From: Schizochytrium sp. CCTCC M209059
Taxonomy: Eukaryota; Sar; Bigyra; Thraustochytrida; Thraustochytriidae
DNA: 64,000 nucleotides
Assembly (NCBI GenBank): GCA_000818945.1
Contig: KN805419.1
Location: 45,064-109,063, forward strand
Reading direction: 5' to 3'
In this document: piece after piece, positions 50,397 to 60,337 of the stretch
Layout of the letters: every line of letters starts with the position of its first letter
Numbering within the stretch: the first letter of the stretch is position 1
Program-made: the position numbers and the translations under genes
Notes under the pieces: generated by a model
What the model was told of the DNA's origin: nothing
What the model saw: the letters and a program-made list of their open reading frames with translations, nothing else
The model's database searches: none

Positions 50397-53240
50397 ATGC
50401 GACGCTCCAAAATCAGCAGCCCCACGCAAGACCTGAATCTCAACAACATCGATGCGCCCCAGGAAAGGCCCGACGTTGGCAGCAGTTCCACCCGTGGCAT
50501 GACTTCGCCAAAACGCAGTGGCATTAAAGGCCGGCGAAGACACGGAAGCAGTCCAAGCAACGGCGAACGTCATCGCACGACGAACAACGATAGACCCAGT
50601 AGCTCCCTCGCGTCGCGATTATTCGTCGTTCTCATTGGTGCTGGCACAGTTGTGCTCCTCATTCTACGTCAGGCTCGCATTGCTCAGATGCATGACGACC
50701 TCGAGGCTGATCTTGGTTGTTTCCCTTCTTGCGACCATGAAGAAGTCTATCGTCACGCCCGAGAAAGCACGTCAAGAGCTTCCCAAGCGTCAGCGATCAC
50801 AGAAAGCGCAATGGACATCACCCAAGAGCTGACGCCGGATCCTCAACCTGCTGCAAATGTCGTCTCGAGTAATATAGCGACAAATGAAATAATAGAGGAC
50901 CAGACGTTCAATGACGATGAAGAGGAACCCGATCCGTTCTCCATCGCACTCGAATCCTTGCCGCTTGAAGCTTTTCATCCTGGCACGGCGGAAACAGCGC
51001 GCAAAGACCTACTGACGGAGTTTGGGCTTTCTGGTAAGGAAGACTTTACGAGCGTTGCGCAGCTCGAAAACGCAATTGGTACTCGCTGCCCAGCTTTTCG
51101 CCACTGCGGTCACAAAGTGTCCATGGGTCTTGCAAATTGGGGCGGCGGGCAGTGGGTCGACGGCTTCTTTCACCCACACGCTTGCTGGCTCTATCAACAC
51201 TCGGGCGCGGAGCCCTGGATTAACCAAACTCCGCAAACGCTTGAACGCATCGGCCTCTTGATTGATATGCTTCCTGCGACAATGCAGCCCGTCGCGCAAA
51301 AGACCGCCGAGACTGCGCCAGCACAATTTATGGAGAGTGCTGCGTCTACATGGGACAGCTTAGGCTATATTCGGGCCAGCCAGCCTTCAAATTACGGCGA
51401 TGAGCGAGCTTTGCAACAGGTAATCCGTCAGACTGTTCTATCCATGCTCCGCAACTCTACGCGTCTTGACAACGTGGAGCTCCTCGCTGTAGTGCGCTGG
51501 CCCAAGGTGGGAACCCAAAATCTCGGTGTCGCTCGCCGCATGCTGCGTATTGCAAATCTTCTTCCCTTCCATAGTGTGAATGTGGTATGGGCGCTGCAAC
51601 CATACACTAGCGGAAATGGGCTCTCCACGACTATACGCGAAAACAACCTGGCAATCGATACCATTCGTCGCGTTCGTGAGAACGGTGAGACAGGTACCAC
51701 CTCGAGGCGACCTGCGCTCGCTTTTGACACGCTGCAAAATTTGCGTCCCGCTCGCGTCGTGACCCTCGCTGTTCTCATGAGCGATGCAGGGGGCCACGGG
51801 GACTTTCTTCTCGTGGATGCGAGCAAGCATGACGAAATGACGACGACGGCGGCGACGACGACGGCAAATAATCGTGGCGACATTGATGCCGACACCAAGC
51901 AGCGTCTGCGCGAGTTTTCCCAAAGTTTGCCTTTGGAGACAGCCCTCCAGGGCAAAAGTTTAAATGTGGATCCCAACGCAAATATTCTCGTCTACCAAAC
52001 TGAGGCCCCCGAGACGACATCGGATGCCAACAGCCTTGGTCGCGTTCTCCAGAGACATGGCTTTCGTAACGTGCTGGTCCTGGGAGAAGCAGCGAGCACT
52101 GGCCTTGCGTCCTTTGCTCAGCGCTTACATGACCAAGGCCGTCTTGTACAGCTCTTTGATCATACAAGCTTGTTGCGAGGACTTGACCTATTTTCATTCA
52201 CCATGGCACTTCCCCGCAAAATTGTAAATCCGAGCGTCTGGGAAGGCCTTGGCAGGGGCGTCGCAAACCTTGTACTCAACGTCATGTACACAAAGGAAAT
52301 CACTAGCGCAGCTGCGCAACCAGAAGCGTCAGAGCACCCCTGCAGCTCTCCCGAAACCTGCTCGACCTGCACCCCGCAGGCTGGTCGATTTCCTGGTAGT
52401 CGCCTCACATTTGAGCTCATCACCGAGTACCTGTACCTTCGGAGCGCGCCCGCAGTAGTACAGCTTTCTCCCAAGGAACGCATTTGGATTGGCTCATGGC
52501 AAAACTTTCTCCAAGAAAACCAGAACAAAAACATTACGGTGCGCAGTGACTATACGACTGCAAAGAACCGCAATCTTTTTGAGATGCAGCTCGGCAAATT
52601 CCTGCAAGAGACAGGCGTTGTGGATGCAAGTGGCAACGCGATTCGGGCTTCGTCTGCCGTTCAATCATCTCAGGATGCGAATACGACGTCAACAGGGCCC
52701 CCGCTGTATGCCGGCAACAACAAACTTTCGATTGCTCAAATGCGCGATTACGGATTCAAGTACCCTTCTTGGATCCCGCGCAAATTCCTGCAGCGTCCTT
52801 CCTTATGGATGGGCCCGGACCGCAGCTTTAGCGGTTTGCATATCGATCACTCCAATACTGGTAACCTCGCGTATCAAGTTTTGGGCCAAAAGGAGTGGCA
52901 TCTCTTTCCTCCACGATCATCTCCTTTCCTGTATGGACGGCAAAGGGGAATTGTAACATGGTCGCAAGTTCGTGACCCTCGACGCTATGCAAAGACTGAG
53001 CGTCTTGTTAGCAAGTTTCCAGACTTTCGCTTTGCCATCATTGAAGGCATCGTAGTCAATGTTGGCGAAGGTGAAATGATGTATAACCCACCCGATTGGT
53101 GGCACGCTGTGCACAACACAGAGGCGTCCCTCATGTTGAACTTTTGGGTCAAACCTCCGGAAGTTGTCGTCAATTTAGCAAGCCAGACCAAGAAGAAAAA
53201 ACCAAAAGGCAACAACAACTTGCAACGGAAAGGAAAGTGA
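50397..53240 (+). CDS. type II membrane protein with C-terminal JmjC/cupin-like Fe(II)/2OG oxygenase domain
   Basis: 947 residues from ATG at 50397; the in-frame ATG at 50346 adds 17. A basic cytosolic N-terminus is followed by one membrane segment (about 75-93, LFVVLIGAGTVVLLIL), so the rest is probably lumenal. Residues 95-200 are acidic and disordered. The middle (200-640) has Cys pairs and ordered segments (VELLAVVRWPKVGTQNLGVARRML) that I do not recognise; it may resemble a glycosyltransferase-type fold, unproven. The C-terminus (about 780-925) is JmjC-like: LWMGPDRSFSGLHIDHSNTGNLAYQVLGQKEWHLFPP with iron ligands H815 and D817, and GEMMYNPPDWWHAVHN with H903. The set is complete, so it could be an active protein hydroxylase of the secretory pathway. 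Confidence 0.85.
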   Translation: MRRSKISSPTQDLNLNNIDAPQERPDVGSSSTRGMTSPKRSGIKGRRRHGSSPSNGERHRTTNNDRPSSSLASRLFVVLIGAGTVVLLILRQARIAQMHDDLEADLGCFPSCDHEEVYRHARESTSRASQASAITESAMDITQELTPDPQPAANVVSSNIATNEIIEDQTFNDDEEEPDPFSIALESLPLEAFHPGTAETARKDLLTEFGLSGKEDFTSVAQLENAIGTRCPAFRHCGHKVSMGLANWGGGQWVDGFFHPHACWLYQHSGAEPWINQTPQTLERIGLLIDMLPATMQPVAQKTAETAPAQFMESAASTWDSLGYIRASQPSNYGDERALQQVIRQTVLSMLRNSTRLDNVELLAVVRWPKVGTQNLGVARRMLRIANLLPFHSVNVVWALQPYTSGNGLSTTIRENNLAIDTIRRVRENGETGTTSRRPALAFDTLQNLRPARVVTLAVLMSDAGGHGDFLLVDASKHDEMTTTAATTTANNRGDIDADTKQRLREFSQSLPLETALQGKSLNVDPNANILVYQTEAPETTSDANSLGRVLQRHGFRNVLVLGEAASTGLASFAQRLHDQGRLVQLFDHTSLLRGLDLFSFTMALPRKIVNPSVWEGLGRGVANLVLNVMYTKEITSAAAQPEASEHPCSSPETCSTCTPQAGRFPGSRLTFELITEYLYLRSAPAVVQLSPKERIWIGSWQNFLQENQNKNITVRSDYTTAKNRNLFEMQLGKFLQETGVVDASGNAIRASSAVQSSQDANTTSTGPPLYAGNNKLSIAQMRDYGFKYPSWIPRKFLQRPSLWMGPDRSFSGLHIDHSNTGNLAYQVLGQKEWHLFPPRSSPFLYGRQRGIVTWSQVRDPRRYAKTERLVSKFPDFRFAIIEGIVVNVGEGEMMYNPPDWWHAVHNTEASLMLNFWVKPPEVVVNLASQTKKKKPKGNNNLQRKGK

Positions 53241-53287
53241 TATGATCAACATAACATGAAACTTTTGAGAATATATTCTAAAGGGGT

Positions 53288-53297
<10 letters not shown>

Positions 53298-53326
<29 letters not shown>
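53298..53326. repeat. (GA)n microsatellite
   Basis: GAGAGA run of about 28 bp between the convergent JmjC-like and myosin genes. Confidence 0.9.
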
Positions 53327-53480
53327 CAAAAAGAGACGAAAAGAGAAAAAAGCGGATGGATACTCGCAGGCGCTGGGAAACGAAAGTGACGTCAAGGTAT
53401 AGTCAGGAAAAGTCCGCAGCACCAAAGCAATCCTCTCTCTCTCTCTTCTCCGCTGGTTCGCCGCGATGGCAAAATGATCA

Positions 53481-56400
53481 TCACACGCGAAGGCTCTTGG
53501 CGCGGGCCGAACTGGGCGTTGCAGTTGGCCGCCGGGCAGCTTGTTCTTTGGTCGTTTGCACCTTGCGCAAATCAAAGATGATGTCGTAAATCTCCCATGA
53601 CTGCAGAGTGTTGAGGACAACGTCGAAACCGTCGTTGCGCATAAAGCTGAAGCCCGAGTTTGCGGCACCCGACGTCTCACCCTTGATATCCTTGGGTTTG
53701 ATGCCTCCGAAGCGACGAGAGTTGCGCGCGTCTTGCTTGAGGGCGCTCTTCTTCACCTTCATCCAGAACACAGAGCTGGTCGCACCAAACTTTTTGATCG
53801 CCTTGAGCGGGAATGAGCGAACAATGGACGTCCGCTGCGAGTCGAGAATGTGCACGCCCCGGTGATCGACACCAATGACATATTGCGCATTGCTGTCCGT
53901 ATCGCCACGCGTTGCGTAAAAGAGCGCCATTCCGTAGGCTGGGGCCGTGGAGGCAATGTCAACGTAGCGCTGGCGCAGGGCCTGCGGGCCTGCAGAACCG
54001 AGATTGACCTCGTGAGCAATCATGCGCGCAAAGTAGTCTACACCCTTGCTGTCGAGCCAAGTGCTCGGAATGTACTTTGCCAGGTCGGCATCGACAAGCT
54101 CATCAACATCGTCCATGTCGAGGCTGCTATCGCTCTCGAGGGCCACTGCGATGGCCGCGAGCTCGGCAACATCTTGCTCCGAGGTAATGGTGAGCAAGCC
54201 ACTCTGCACATCGAGCTTGACTTGCTGGAAGAGCTGAAGATCAGCACGACCCTTTTCAGGGATAAATCGCCGCTTGAAGGAAAACTGCGGCTCGCGCTCT
54301 TGCTTGGCCAAGTTCTGGTACACGGCGCTCGGGTAGACCCAGTAGGGAAGGGGCCAGGCAGCTTGCGGGGGAGGGCCGGCCTTGGGGGCGACGTTGTTCA
54401 CGCGCATGAGCTTTGTTGCAGCGCGTGCGGCCGTAATGGGAAGCCGCAGACCATGCGATAATCCCGTGGCCCCACTGACAACGCTGCTGCTGTCGTGGTC
54501 GTTCAAGAGCTTGCTAGGCTCCTCACCGTACTTGTCGCGCAGACGCTGAAAGAGCTCGTCCTCGCGGCCACGCCAGTACGAGACATAGGTCTCGACGTGC
54601 GCAAGCTTTGCGGTATTGTAGAACTTGAAGAACTTGACGAGTCGATCGCGCAGGTCGTCGTTGGACGTCTGTGAAGTATCCTTGATGAAGATGGCGTACG
54701 CCGGGCGCGAAACAGCGTCGAGAATGCCTGTCTTGGCGCGAACGAGCTTGTGAATGCTCTCCACGCGCTGATCCGGGCTACAAGGGAGCGTCACAACCGT
54801 TCCGTCGACGATATTGATAGACATGAGCACAGGCGGACGGCGCTTGTAATGCGCAAGCTCGTCGGTACTCGGCTTGAAAAGTGCGGGTCCAAGCGCAATT
54901 GACGGACCGCTTTGGGCCAGGCACAGGCGTGCAAAGTTGCCCACAAGACTCGGACGTGCGCGGTTCTCCAACAAGAAGTTGAGAAAAAACGGCGTGAGCT
55001 GCTCTGAAGGCCCAAAGTACTTGGTCGCAGCGCAGAGCAACAGCCAGGCATTATGTTCGCTCCGCTGGAAAACGTTGCCGCGCAGGTGCTTGACGATCTG
55101 AATAAGGACCTCATCGCCGAGGCGGGGATCCTCAAGGCCCCGGACGACCACATACTGGGCCAGGCCTGAGGTGTTGGAAGCACCCGAGTCGCCACAGTAC
55201 TGCAAGAGTGCCTGATTGATACGCAGCGCAATCACCTCCTGGTCCTCGTCCAGTTCAGTCAGGGACTTGGGAATGATCGTGCGGGAAGACCAGAGCTTCA
55301 TGTCCGCCTCCTTGTTACGTTCCGTAGGCGGGACGTTCTCGGTATAGTCCTCGTCGGCGCGGATACGCCAATAGTTTTTCAGTTGATACCGCTCACCATT
55401 GTTTGCCTCGGCCTCGTGCAGCAAGGTCTCAAATTCTTCCGTGTCCATGTACTGAAGGCGCTCGCGATCGAGCTCGTCGCGCTCCTCTGCAGTGGCATAG
55501 CGCAAAATCAAGGCGCGGTGCTCTCGCGCACGACGCGTATCGATGCGATCGAGTGCCATGCGGATACGGTCAAGACGGCGAACCTCTTCAGCAACCTTGC
55601 GGGCATCTGCAGTTTCCATACCAAGACTTTGGGCCGCGAGCAGAGCGGCCAAGAGTGCCGGAAAGGAGTCTTCGTCGAGAGCATCCCGCAGCTGCTGCTG
55701 CACTTGAAGCTGACGCTGCATGCGCGTGAGGTAGTCAACGGCTGCCTTGACCTCGGGCTCTGTATCCTCGTCGTAGCCCTTGTCACGAGCCGCTTCGATG
55801 GCGTCAGCGAGCGGATCGAGATCGCTCTCGCTGAGACCGTCCAGATTGCGCGAGCGCGAACCCAAGAGTCCCATCTCGACCGCAATGCGGTGCAGAAGCG
55901 TGTACCGCTCCTCGAGTTCATCACGCAGGCGGAGGGCCTCGTCAAAGATCTCACCCTGCGCACCAAGCTCGGCAATGCGAATGCGCAAATCATTAAGCTG
56001 GTTGAGATCCCGAGCCTGAACGGCCTTGCGCACGTCCTTTTCGAGACGAACAAGCGCCTCCTTGCGGGCCTTGGACTCTTGCACGATCTTCTTGGTAAGA
56101 CGCTGTGCCGCGACCACCGAGGGGTGCTCCTGCGCTCCAAGGTCTACGAGAGCCTGCACAAGAGTCTCCATCTCCTTGACATCCTTGCGTGCAATGGCGT
56201 TGTCGAGCTGCTCGACAAGGGTGGCTTGTTCCTCGAGGCGCTCGAGCATGGCGCGCGCAGTCCGCGCCTCATTGGTGTCGCTGAGTCCAAGCTTGGACGC
56301 CATGGCGAGCGCAGCAGCGAGAGCGTCCATGTCTCGCGACGAGATGGCGGCTTGGAGTGCCGAGATGGTAGTAGTTTCCTCTTCGTGGCGATGAAGCAGC

Positions 56401-59336
56401 TCGCAGGCTCGCTCGACCTCGGGACGGTCTGCGATACCCATGGCCTCGGCCGAGTCGATGAGTCCGGGGAGGGCGTCGACGTCCCGGGCATCGACTGCAA
56501 GATCGATGGTGGCAAGGAGCTCTTCCTCTTGCTTGATTTCCGCAAGGACACGCTTTGCACGCTCAATGAGGGAGATGTTGCGGCCTGCATTGGGCAGGGA
56601 AGAGGCAAAGGGGATGCATGCTTCGAGAATGCTGCGGTCGCGCTTCTGAATGCCCTGTTCAAGCTCAGAAAAGGCGTCGCGAATGCGAAGATAGCGATTG
56701 CGAGCGAGATATCCGCGGACCTTGGTTTGCATCTTGGTCACGACATCGCAAAGAGCGTCCTCGCGCAGGTTGGAAAGCTTGTCGAATTGCACGGCGCGCA
56801 TAAAGACCTTGGTCTTGCCCTGCTGCCATTCGCTGCCGTAGAGGGTTCCATCCGCAGCGAGCAGGTCGACGAGCTCGTCGATGTCTGCAGCCTCGGGCCG
56901 AATGCAGCGAAAGAGGTGAAAGAATTCGGCATTCTCCTTCCGGATCGGGTAGCCCATTTGGCGGATGCGGCAGACCTCGAGCAGGCCGGCGTAGCGAAGC
57001 TGATCGAGCACAAGTTTAGCTTCAAAGACGAGAGCGGTCTTCTTGGAGTTCGGCTTGATGGTGCGCACAAAGTGCGGTTCTGTGACGTTGAGACGCAGCA
57101 TGAGCGTGTCGAGCTGCTCCTGGAACTTGCGCCCCAGAGTCTTACGATACGGGTTCTTGGACTTTGCCGATCTCGAGCCGGCCTTGATGTCGGCGTCGTC
57201 AAAGAGCTCGCGCATGAGCCCGAGGCTTGAGGCATTGACGACTTGGACAATGTCGGCACGGAGCGTGTCGCGGTTCTTTTCAAGAAAGCCAGCGACGTTG
57301 TACATGACCTCGCCTGCAAAGTGCACGACAATGAAGGAGTTGCGTGCCGCTGCGTTTGTGCGCATCTCCTTGACGTTGGGCGTCTTCAGAATGAGCTTGT
57401 TGCTGCCCGTGATGCCCGTGGTCGTGCCCGTGCCGCGAATCATGGCGCCTGCGGCACGACTCATCTTGCGCAAGGTCGCAATGTGCGAGCTGGTCTTGCG
57501 TCTCGGAACCGGCGCTTCACCCTCGTCGCCCGACGCGATCGTATCAAAGGGATCCGCTTGTCCCTCCTCCACAAGCTGTTGTTGTTGTTGTTGAAGTTGC
57601 TGCTGCTGCTGCTGCTCGGCAGCCTCGATTTCAGCGACCTTTTGAGCGGACTTACGCGCGGCAGCAAGCACCTTGGTGAGTAAGCCGTCGTCAGTACCGC
57701 GCAAAAGGTTGACCTCATCGTCACAAATGGCAAAGATACCATCCGTGCGATGATCGATGGCAGAGATGACACCCTGGTTGTCGGAGAATCCAATTTGCGT
57801 GACGTCAATCTCCTCGCGGCGGTACTCTTCCTGCTCCAGCTTGAAGATGTGATCATTGAAGAAGCCCTGGAGCTTTTCGTTGCAGTAGTTAATGCAAAGC
57901 TGCTCGAAGGAGTTGTGCACAAAGGTCTCGAAGCCAAAAATGTCGAGGACGGAGATGGTGCGAATATCGTTCGAGTTGACCGTGTTGAGACGGCTGCGCA
58001 GGGCATTGTTGATGCAACTTGTGAGCCAGTTGAAGAGACGCGAGTACGCGTGCTTGGCCAGGGCGTCGCGAGAGTCGTTTGCCTCGCGAACGTTGTGCTT
58101 TTGAATGACGACCTCGCGCTTGTTCGAGATGTCACGCGTGAGCAAGCCGCGCTCGAGTTCGGAATCTTCGACGCCGAAAAGCTTGGCGGCTTGCGCCAAG
58201 GACTCCGGGTTCTTGACCTGGGCAAAGTCCGACTTGGCGCTGACGGGTTCGAACTGGACGTTGCCGAGATGGAGAATGGCGGCGAGAATTTGAGCCACGT
58301 CCGCAATCTGCTCATCGCTAATGTCGAGGAGGCCCATGGCGCGCACGGTTTCTTCCCAGACAGCAGCATCATCGACATCAGGAATGATGGTCGATGGCGT
58401 CTGCGACTGGTTCAGGTAGTAGTACTCGCTGGCGTCCATGAGGCCGAGACGGTCCTTGAGATCTGGGTACCGGGAATTGGCGGCGGCGCAGAGCTGGTAA
58501 AAGACATGATAGCTGCGCTCGCCCTCAAGGTGGCTCACAACGCGGCTTTTTTCCAACAGGTAGTTGGTGATTTCTCCTCCAGCCACGCAGCCGAGCGAAT
58601 GGACGAACTGCACATCAATGAGCTTACCGAAGCGGGACGAGTTGTTGTTGCGGACGGTCTTGGCATTTCCAAAGGCTTCCATGAGTGGGTTTGCCTCGAG
58701 GATCTGTTCACGAAGAGGAATGTCGTAGGCTTTGCTTTGAACTTCCTCTTGCTGTTCGCGCGAGAGACTGCGGCCTCGACGCTGTCGGCGGCTGCGCTCG
58801 GCAATGTAGGCCATAAAAAGTTTGGTGGCCTCGGTCTTGCCAGCGCCGGACTCACCGGTGATGACACAGCTCTGGTCAAGGTCCTCGCTGATCATGCTGG
58901 CGTAAGCGTGTTCGGCGATGCCGTAAATGTGCGGGTCCATATCCTTGATGGTGGTCCCGGACTCCATGTATTGGTCAACAATGTCTGGGTTGAAGAGCTT
59001 GTCTACGAGCTTGTACGGGTTGACGCTGATGAGAATGGACCCGATGCATGTGTAGATTTCGTCTTCAAAGTACCGGAGGCGAATGTTGTGGAGGAGAGCT
59101 GCGTTGTCGAGCTGTTTGAGCACGACCATGTCGGGCCAGCGCCGCAGGCTCTGCTTGTCCATGGGGAGGACGTGTTTGCTCAGATTGGGCGGGACGCGAA
59201 TCTGACGATTGGACCTCTCGAGGATGATGGCTCCGCCCTTGCCGCCCGGGGAGAATTTGCTGGTCACCTTGGCGGGCACGTAGCACTCGTCATCATCGGG
59301 GTAGAAGACGTACGAGCCCTCCTCGAAGACGACCAT
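53481..59336 (-). CDS. unconventional myosin with MyTH4-FERM tail
   Basis: 1951 residues in one exon. Motor about 60-850: P-loop GESGAGKT (161-168), switch I NNNSSRFGK (230-238), switch II DIFGFE (465-470), and a loop insert with poly-Gln (about 575-595) where loop 2-type inserts occur. One IQ-like motif follows (MQTKVRGYLARNRYLRIRDAF, near 865). Residues about 880-1270 are degenerate helical repeats of about 70 residues (ALVDLGAQEHPSVVAAQRL type), a stiff lever or docking arm. MyTH4 is about 1340-1480 (ALRINQALLQYCGD ... LGDEVLIQIVKHLRGN) and a FERM domain about 1495-1930. MyTH4-FERM tails bind microtubules and membrane cargo, often in filopodia or stereocilia in other lineages. ATPase residues are intact. 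The N-terminal SH3-like segment is short. Confidence 0.95.
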   Translation of the reverse strand: MVVFEEGSYVFYPDDDECYVPAKVTSKFSPGGKGGAIILERSNRQIRVPPNLSKHVLPMDKQSLRRWPDMVVLKQLDNAALLHNIRLRYFEDEIYTCIGSILISVNPYKLVDKLFNPDIVDQYMESGTTIKDMDPHIYGIAEHAYASMISEDLDQSCVITGESGAGKTEATKLFMAYIAERSRRQRRGRSLSREQQEEVQSKAYDIPLREQILEANPLMEAFGNAKTVRNNNSSRFGKLIDVQFVHSLGCVAGGEITNYLLEKSRVVSHLEGERSYHVFYQLCAAANSRYPDLKDRLGLMDASEYYYLNQSQTPSTIIPDVDDAAVWEETVRAMGLLDISDEQIADVAQILAAILHLGNVQFEPVSAKSDFAQVKNPESLAQAAKLFGVEDSELERGLLTRDISNKREVVIQKHNVREANDSRDALAKHAYSRLFNWLTSCINNALRSRLNTVNSNDIRTISVLDIFGFETFVHNSFEQLCINYCNEKLQGFFNDHIFKLEQEEYRREEIDVTQIGFSDNQGVISAIDHRTDGIFAICDDEVNLLRGTDDGLLTKVLAAARKSAQKVAEIEAAEQQQQQQLQQQQQQLVEEGQADPFDTIASGDEGEAPVPRRKTSSHIATLRKMSRAAGAMIRGTGTTTGITGSNKLILKTPNVKEMRTNAAARNSFIVVHFAGEVMYNVAGFLEKNRDTLRADIVQVVNASSLGLMRELFDDADIKAGSRSAKSKNPYRKTLGRKFQEQLDTLMLRLNVTEPHFVRTIKPNSKKTALVFEAKLVLDQLRYAGLLEVCRIRQMGYPIRKENAEFFHLFRCIRPEAADIDELVDLLAADGTLYGSEWQQGKTKVFMRAVQFDKLSNLREDALCDVVTKMQTKVRGYLARNRYLRIRDAFSELEQGIQKRDRSILEACIPFASSLPNAGRNISLIERAKRVLAEIKQEEELLATIDLAVDARDVDALPGLIDSAEAMGIADRPEVERACELLHRHEEETTTISALQAAISSRDMDALAAALAMASKLGLSDTNEARTARAMLERLEEQATLVEQLDNAIARKDVKEMETLVQALVDLGAQEHPSVVAAQRLTKKIVQESKARKEALVRLEKDVRKAVQARDLNQLNDLRIRIAELGAQGEIFDEALRLRDELEERYTLLHRIAVEMGLLGSRSRNLDGLSESDLDPLADAIEAARDKGYDEDTEPEVKAAVDYLTRMQRQLQVQQQLRDALDEDSFPALLAALLAAQSLGMETADARKVAEEVRRLDRIRMALDRIDTRRAREHRALILRYATAEERDELDRERLQYMDTEEFETLLHEAEANNGERYQLKNYWRIRADEDYTENVPPTERNKEADMKLWSSRTIIPKSLTELDEDQEVIALRINQALLQYCGDSGASNTSGLAQYVVVRGLEDPRLGDEVLIQIVKHLRGNVFQRSEHNAWLLLCAATKYFGPSEQLTPFFLNFLLENRARPSLVGNFARLCLAQSGPSIALGPALFKPSTDELAHYKRRPPVLMSINIVDGTVVTLPCSPDQRVESIHKLVRAKTGILDAVSRPAYAIFIKDTSQTSNDDLRDRLVKFFKFYNTAKLAHVETYVSYWRGREDELFQRLRDKYGEEPSKLLNDHDSSSVVSGATGLSHGLRLPITAARAATKLMRVNNVAPKAGPPPQAAWPLPYWVYPSAVYQNLAKQEREPQFSFKRRFIPEKGRADLQLFQQVKLDVQSGLLTITSEQDVAELAAIAVALESDSSLDMDDVDELVDADLAKYIPSTWLDSKGVDYFARMIAHEVNLGSAGPQALRQRYVDIASTAPAYGMALFYATRGDTDSNAQYVIGVDHRGVHILDSQRTSIVRSFPLKAIKKFGATSSVFWMKVKKSALKQDARNSRRFGGIKPKDIKGETSGAANSGFSFMRNDGFDVVLNTLQSWEIYDIIFDLRKVQTTKEQAARRPTATPSSARAKSLRV
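57560..57621. repeat. poly-Gln coding repeat in the myosin motor
   Basis: TTG and CTG triplets (read as CAA and CAG on the minus strand), giving two Gln runs separated by one Leu. Confidence 0.85.
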
Positions 59337-59743
59337 GGTTCTTCTTTCGCGCGTCTCTGCTCGCCGCGCTTGGCTGCTCTTTCACGAGCGAGCACGCGAG
59401 CGAGCGCGCGCACGTCCGAACGAACGAACGAACGAACGAACGAGAGAAAAGGAGAGAGAGAGGTGCAATGAAATGGCAGGCAGGCACGTGCGGCCAGCAA
59501 ATGAACGAACTATCGGATCTCCAGCGGCCTCGCACACACGCACGCACGCACGCACGCACGTACGCGGACACGTAGGCACGCAAGCGCGAGCGCGAGCGCA
59601 AGCGCACGAGCGGCGGTGCGGCGCGCCGGCGCGCTCGCGATCTCCCTTCGATCGCCGCCCAGGGCCAGGGCAGGGCCAGGGCCGTCCGAGACAGTACAGA
59701 CTTTGCTCGCGCCTGCCTGCACAACCAGGTCGATCGCCCAACG

Positions 59744-59744
59744 T

Positions 59745-59806
<62 letters not shown>
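59744..59806. repeat. 12-bp tandem repeat GAAAGAAACAAA
   Basis: Five units, purine-rich on plus, decaying into GAAAGAGTGAAAGTATGAAAG. Confidence 0.9.
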
Positions 59807-59807
<1 letters not shown>

Positions 59808-60301
59808 TGAAAGAGTGAAAGTATGAAAGGCAGAAAGAATAAAAAATGAAAAAAGAAAGAAGACGCTGCGCTTGCACTGGCACAGAGAGAGCGACTTCTT
59901 TCTTTTCATCAGCGCCGTCCACGCGTGCACGTGCCAACGCAGCGCGCGATGGCCAGAAATGGAGCTTGGCAGCAGCACTCGTTCCGAGGCCGCCGCGGCC
60001 GCTGCGCTCCGCCCTGCTGCGCCGCGACCTGCCCGCGCTGCGCTGCGGCGGCAGCCAGCGGGGGAGCGGGGGCCGGCACGGGACCGCGAGCGGGGGATGG
60101 CTGGATGCTGGATGGAGCAGATGGACTCGGGAGAGAGGGAGCCGTCAAGCTTTGCGAGAAGGCCCCGAAGTGGACTGGGAGAGCCGGAGGGCAGGAGCGA
60201 GGGAAAGCGAGAGCGACGCAGCGTGCAGAGCAGCGCAGCGCAGCGCAGGCAGAGCAGCGCAGCGCAGGCAGCGTGCAGTGCAGCCCAGAGCAGCGTGGAG
60301 C

Positions 60302-60337
60302 CGAGCAGAGCAGAGCAGAGCAGAGCAGAGCAGAGCC
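60302..60337. repeat. GAGCA pentamer array
   Basis: About seven units; reverse complement of the arrays near 16.1 and 45.9 kb. Looser GCGCAGCGCAGGCAGAGCA units precede it (60220-60285). Confidence 0.85.

Noticed and set aside
55383..57230. 615-codon plus-strand frame antisense to the myosin
   Set aside because: Shadow of the myosin neck and motor; the minus strand has clear domains throughout.
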